Of a stretch of DNA of 45,186 nucleotides, positions 41,771-45,186 are shown piece by piece. How positions within the stretch are numbered: the stretch's first letter is position 1; each line of letters opens with the position of its first letter. Origin of the DNA: Faecalibacterium sp. CAG:1138 (GTDB lineage: Bacteria > Bacillota > Clostridia > Christensenellales > CAG-917); NCBI GenBank assembly GCA_000434675.1, contig HF988640.1, positions 196,606-241,791 of the forward strand, read 5' to 3'. The position numbers and the translations under genes were made by a program. The notes under the pieces were generated by a model. That model was not told the DNA's origin. It saw only the letters and a program-made list of their open reading frames with translations, and did not search any database.

Positions 41771-43682
41771 AACCAGACAAGACCTGAAAGAGTTCCGCGA
41801 CGCATGCGTGGCGGCGGCCAAGCTTCAGAAGAGAAGGATTTTGGTTTGCGCGGGTACGGGTTGCGTTTCCAGCGGATCGCTGAAAATTTTCGACCGACTC
41901 AAAGAACTTATCGAAGAAAGCGGCATCAAATGCTCGGTTGAGCTTAAAGTCGAACCGCACGACCCGGGCTTGCACGGCAAAGAGTGCGATAGCTGCGCGG
42001 AAAAAGGCGAGAGCATCGCCATGAAAAAAAGCGGCTGCCACGGGTTCTGCGAAATGGGACCTTTGGTGCGCATCGAACCGGAAGGTTATCTTTACACGAA
42101 AGTCCGCCTTTCTGACTGCGAGGAAATCGTTGAAAAAACCGTTCTGCAAAACGAGCCTATCGACAGGCTTGCCTACAAGGTGAACGGCGAAATCTATCGC
42201 AAGCAGGAAGAAATTCCGTTCTACAAAAAACAAGACCGCATAGTTCTGGAGCATTGCGGCCATATTGATGCGCTTTCCGTGAAGGAATATCTCAGCATAG
42301 GCGGTTACACGGCTTTTGAAAAGGCGTTGTTCGACATGACTCCGGAAGACGTTGTGAACGAAATTTCCGAATCGAAACTGCGCGGCAGGGGCGGCGGCGG
42401 ATTCCCCGTCGGCAAAAAATGGGCGCAGGTCGCAAAACAAAAGAATTTTCCTAAATACGTAGTCTGCAACGGCGACGAAGGCGATCCGGGCGCGTTTATG
42501 GACCGTTCGGTTATGGAAGGCGATCCGCATCGCATGCTGGAAGGTATGATGATTGCGGCGGTGGCGTGCGGCGCAAACGAAGGCTATATATACGTTCGCG
42601 CGGAATATCCTCTCGCGGTTTTCAGGCTTCGCACCGCAATCGAGCAGGCCAGAGAAATCGGACTTTTGGGCAAAAATATTTTGGGCAGCGGTTTTGATTT
42701 CGATTTACATATCAATCAGGGCGCGGGCGCGTTCGTCTGCGGCGAAGGCTCGGCGCTGACGGCTTCCATCGAAGGCAAGCGCGGCATGCCGAGGACGAAA
42801 CCTCCTCGCACGGTCGAGCACGGACTTTTCGACAAGCCTACCGTTTTGAACAACGTCGAAACTTACGCAAACGTTCCGTCTGTCATCACCAAGGGCGCAA
42901 AATGGTTCTGCACCATAGGCACGGAAACAAGCCCGGGAACCAAAGCCTTCGCTCTCACCGGAAACATTGCAAACACCGGCCTTATCGAAGTCCCGATGGG
43001 AACCACGCTTAAGGACGTCATTTTTGAAATCGGCGGCGGCATCAGAAACGGCGGCAAATTCAAAGCCGTTCAGATCGGCGGTCCGTCTGGCGGCTGTTTG
43101 ACTTCGGAGCATTTGGATTTGGCGCTTGATTTCGACAGCCTCAAAAAGGTCGGCGCGATCATCGGAAGCGGCGGCATGGTGGTTATGGACGAATCCAGCT
43201 GCATGGTTGAAGTGGCAAGGTTCTTTATGGACTTCACGCAACGCGAAAGCTGCGGCAAATGCGTTCCGTGCAGAGAGGGAACCAAGCGCATGCTTGAAAT
43301 TCTTGACCGTATCGTGGACGGCAAAGGCAAAGAAGGCGATATTGAACTTTTGCTGGATCTTGCAGACACCATCAGCAACACGGCGCTCTGCGGTTTGGGC
43401 AAAACGGCCGCGGGCCCTGTGGTTTCGACCATAAAATATTTCAGGGACGAATACGAAGCGCACATAAGAGAAAAAAGATGTCCGGCAGGCAAATGTCAGA
43501 AGCTAAAACGCTACGTCATCGATCCGTCGGTGTGCAAAGGCTGCTCGAAATGCGCGAGGAACTGTCCGGTCGGCGCAATCAGCGGTGAAATCAAAAAACC
43601 GTTCGTTATCGACCAAAACAAGTGCATAAAGTGCGGTTCTTGCGTTTCGAACTGCAATTTCAAAGCAATCAGGGAGGGCTGA
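41763..43682 (+). CDS. hydB: HydB: NuoF-like FMN/NADH subunit of bifurcating [FeFe]-hydrogenase
   Basis: 639 residues, the family's usual layout. An N-terminal [2Fe-2S] thioredoxin-like domain (ends GCHGFCEMGP near 95) is followed by the NuoF core with the FMN/NADH glycine loop RGRGGGGFPVGKKW (about 206-219), an SLBB region, and the [4Fe-4S] site ESCGKCVPCREGT (about 495-507). A C-terminal 2x[4Fe-4S] ferredoxin (CKGCSKCARNCPVGAI and CIKCGSCVSNCNFKAI) completes it. It oxidises or reduces NAD(H) and holds the FMN where bifurcation is thought to occur. The last cluster motif has CN in place of the usual CP, but all cysteines are kept. It starts inside hydC; hydA follows 2 nt after the stop. Confidence 0.96.
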   Translation: MLKTRQDLKEFRDACVAAAKLQKRRILVCAGTGCVSSGSLKIFDRLKELIEESGIKCSVELKVEPHDPGLHGKECDSCAEKGESIAMKKSGCHGFCEMGPLVRIEPEGYLYTKVRLSDCEEIVEKTVLQNEPIDRLAYKVNGEIYRKQEEIPFYKKQDRIVLEHCGHIDALSVKEYLSIGGYTAFEKALFDMTPEDVVNEISESKLRGRGGGGFPVGKKWAQVAKQKNFPKYVVCNGDEGDPGAFMDRSVMEGDPHRMLEGMMIAAVACGANEGYIYVRAEYPLAVFRLRTAIEQAREIGLLGKNILGSGFDFDLHINQGAGAFVCGEGSALTASIEGKRGMPRTKPPRTVEHGLFDKPTVLNNVETYANVPSVITKGAKWFCTIGTETSPGTKAFALTGNIANTGLIEVPMGTTLKDVIFEIGGGIRNGGKFKAVQIGGPSGGCLTSEHLDLALDFDSLKKVGAIIGSGGMVVMDESSCMVEVARFFMDFTQRESCGKCVPCREGTKRMLEILDRIVDGKGKEGDIELLLDLADTISNTALCGLGKTAAGPVVSTIKYFRDEYEAHIREKRCPAGKCQKLKRYVIDPSVCKGCSKCARNCPVGAISGEIKKPFVIDQNKCIKCGSCVSNCNFKAIREG

Positions 43683-43684
43683 AA

Positions 43685-45186
43685 ATGGAAGAAAAACAAT
43701 TCATGACGGTTGACGGCCTCTCCGTTGAAATAGCAGGCGAAAAGAACGTTTTGGAAGTCATAAGAAAGCTTGGCATAAAGATGCCGACTTTCTGCTATCA
43801 CAGCGAACTGTCCATTTACGGCGCTTGCCGTATGTGCGTGGTGGAGAACGAAAGAGGCGGCATCGAAGCCGCTTGCAGCACTCCGCCGAGGGCAGGCATG
43901 GCGATAAAAACCAACACCGAAAGGCTGAGGAAATACAGAAAAATGATTCTGGAGCTGCTGCTTGCGAACCATTGCCGAGATTGCACCACTTGCGCAAATA
44001 ACGGCAAATGCAAACTTCAGTCCTTTGCAATCAGATACAACATCGAAGGCGTGCGGTTTCCGAACACTGCCGCAGAGCCTGAAATAGACGACAGCAGCGT
44101 GAGCATAGTCAGAGATCATCACAAGTGTATTCTTTGCGGCGACTGCGTGCGTATGTGCAACGAAATTCAGAACGTGGGCGCGATAGATTTTGCTTTCCGT
44201 GGCTCAAAAATGGTCATTGCCACCGCTTTCAACGGAAAACTGGCCGATTCGCCGTGCGTCAACTGCGGGCAATGCTCCGCGGCATGCCCGACGGGCGCAA
44301 TCGTGGTCAAGAGCTACGTTGACAAAGTGTTTGCCGCGCTTGACGACAAAGACAGCTACGTTACGGTGCAGATTGCGCCGGCAGTCAGGGTGGGCATCGG
44401 CAAAGAACTCAGTGTAAAACCGGGCGAAAACGTTATGGGCAAAATCGTTACGGCCCTCAAGATGATGGGCTTCGACGCGGTTTACGACACTTCCACCGCG
44501 GCGGACGTAACGATCGTGGAGGAAGCGGCGGAACTTGTGGAAAGGCTCGGCTCGGAGCAAAAAATGCCGCTTTTCACCAGCTGTTGTCCGGCATGGATAA
44601 GGTTTGCGGAAACCAAATATCCTGAAATTTTGCCGTACATTTCCACGTCGAAAAGTCCGATGGAAATGTTTGCCGCAATCCTTCGCACCGGCGACGAAAA
44701 GATTCACAAGAAGCACGTGCACGTTGCGATCATGCCTTGCACGGCCAAAAAGTACGAAGCGAACCGTGAGGAATTCAGACACGGAGGTCCGGACGTCGAT
44801 TACGTTCTCACCACGCAGGAGCTGGTGCAAATGATCAAGGAATCCGGCATAATGCTTGCCGAAATCGACGCGACGGCCGTGGACAGACCTTTCGGAACGG
44901 CAAGCGGCGCAGGCGTGATATTCGGCGTAACGGGCGGCGTAACCGAAGCGGCTTTAAGGTACGTTGCGGGCGCGAAAGACCATAACTCCGTGAGAGCCTT
45001 GGCATATTCCGGAGTAAGAGGTATGAACGGCGTCAAGGAAGCAAAGCTCGCCGTCGGCGAACGCGAAGTGAAAATCGCCGTCGTTTCGGGGCTTAAAAAC
45101 GCAAGCGACCTCATCGACAAGCTGGAGGGCGGCGAAGCGAAATACGACTTCGTGGAAGTTATGGCTTGTCCGGGCGGCTGCATTGC
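43685..45186 (+). CDS. hydA: HydA: [FeFe]-hydrogenase catalytic subunit, partial (3' end outside window)
   Basis: 500 residues are present and the frame is open at the right edge. N-terminal [2Fe-2S] is at Cys37/48/51/64. The His-Cys3 [4Fe-4S] is at His96/Cys100/103/109, and two ferredoxin clusters at Cys148/151/154/158 and Cys191/194/197/201. The H-cluster motifs are TSCCPAW (298-304, proton-relay Cys300 and ligand Cys301), MPCTAKKYE (350-358) and the start of the third, MACPGGC with Cys495 and Cys499. The proton-path glutamates in VEEAAE (278-283) are in place, so the enzyme should be active. It reduces protons to H2 with electrons from NADH plus reduced ferredoxin, and is oxygen sensitive. 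About 80 C-terminal residues are probably missing. It starts 2 nt after hydB with GGGAGGG. Confidence 0.96.
   Translation, partial: MEEKQFMTVDGLSVEIAGEKNVLEVIRKLGIKMPTFCYHSELSIYGACRMCVVENERGGIEAACSTPPRAGMAIKTNTERLRKYRKMILELLLANHCRDCTTCANNGKCKLQSFAIRYNIEGVRFPNTAAEPEIDDSSVSIVRDHHKCILCGDCVRMCNEIQNVGAIDFAFRGSKMVIATAFNGKLADSPCVNCGQCSAACPTGAIVVKSYVDKVFAALDDKDSYVTVQIAPAVRVGIGKELSVKPGENVMGKIVTALKMMGFDAVYDTSTAADVTIVEEAAELVERLGSEQKMPLFTSCCPAWIRFAETKYPEILPYISTSKSPMEMFAAILRTGDEKIHKKHVHVAIMPCTAKKYEANREEFRHGGPDVDYVLTTQELVQMIKESGIMLAEIDATAVDRPFGTASGAGVIFGVTGGVTEAALRYVAGAKDHNSVRALAYSGVRGMNGVKEAKLAVGEREVKIAVVSGLKNASDLIDKLEGGEAKYDFVEVMACPGGCI

Overview
The window reads as chromosomal DNA of an anaerobic, probably spore-forming Bacillota (class Clostridia), most likely from an uncultured lineage. 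Supporting evidence: a Firmicutes-type rpo/str/ribosomal-protein cluster, a SpoIIQ-like M23 protein, a DUF1540 protein, consensus sigma-A promoters with intrinsic terminators, and an oxygen-sensitive NfnAB plus trimeric [FeFe]-hydrogenase operon. The family-level placement is a guess. Almost every gene is on the + strand. The exceptions are the partial rqcP at the left edge and a DUF1540 gene near 26 kb. I see no tRNA, rRNA, IS element, CRISPR array or prophage gene.

Layout: (1) 1-12.2 kb: divergent rqcP, then rpoB-rpoC-metK-recD2-comF, ending at a terminator. (2) 12.2-17.2 kb: secA-prfB-tsaD with its own promoter and terminator and start/stop overlaps. (3) 17.2-22.1 kb: str operon (L7Ae-like protein, rpsL, rpsG, fusA, tuf) behind two candidate promoters, one framed by an 11-bp inverted repeat. 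(4) 22.2-25.8 kb: rpmG-secE-nusG-rplK-rplA, then a promoter and L10 leader RNA before rplJ-rplL. The classical order secE-nusG-rplKAJL-rpoBC-rpsLG-fusA-tuf is therefore broken: the secE-to-rplL block lies after tuf, and rpoBC lies 9.5 kb upstream of the str operon. (5) 25.9-28.4 kb: DUF1540 gene (minus strand), then rplI-trmN6-like-rsmI. (6) 28.4-33.4 kb: a degenerate dehydrogenase-fold protein, a HAD phosphatase, a small secreted orphan, a SpoIIQ-like M23 protein and a stand-alone acyl-adenylate ligase. (7) 33.4-38.9 kb: two copies of a roughly 75-bp palindromic repeat around a promoter and long leader, then a three-gene pilin-like operon: a 1377-residue prepilin-like protein with beta-helix-type repeats, followed by two small pseudopilins. 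(8) 39.0-45.2 kb: nfnA-nfnB-hydC-hydB-hydA, cut off by the right edge.

How the parts work together: regions 1-5 are core transcription, translation, protein export and RNA modification, with recognisable autoregulatory RNA sites (an L1-type target before rplK, an L10 leader with a built-in terminator before rplJ). Region 8 is a complete redox-balancing module. NfnAB interconverts NADH, ferredoxin and NADPH, and HydABC couples NADH plus reduced ferredoxin to H2. The least understood part is region 7, where a giant prepilin lacking Glu5, like tip-capping minor pilins, is co-transcribed with two conventional pseudopilins, with no assembly ATPase, platform protein or peptidase in view. Two drug-target positions carry natural substitutions: S12 has Arg at position 88, and RpoB has Lys where E. 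coli has Arg529.
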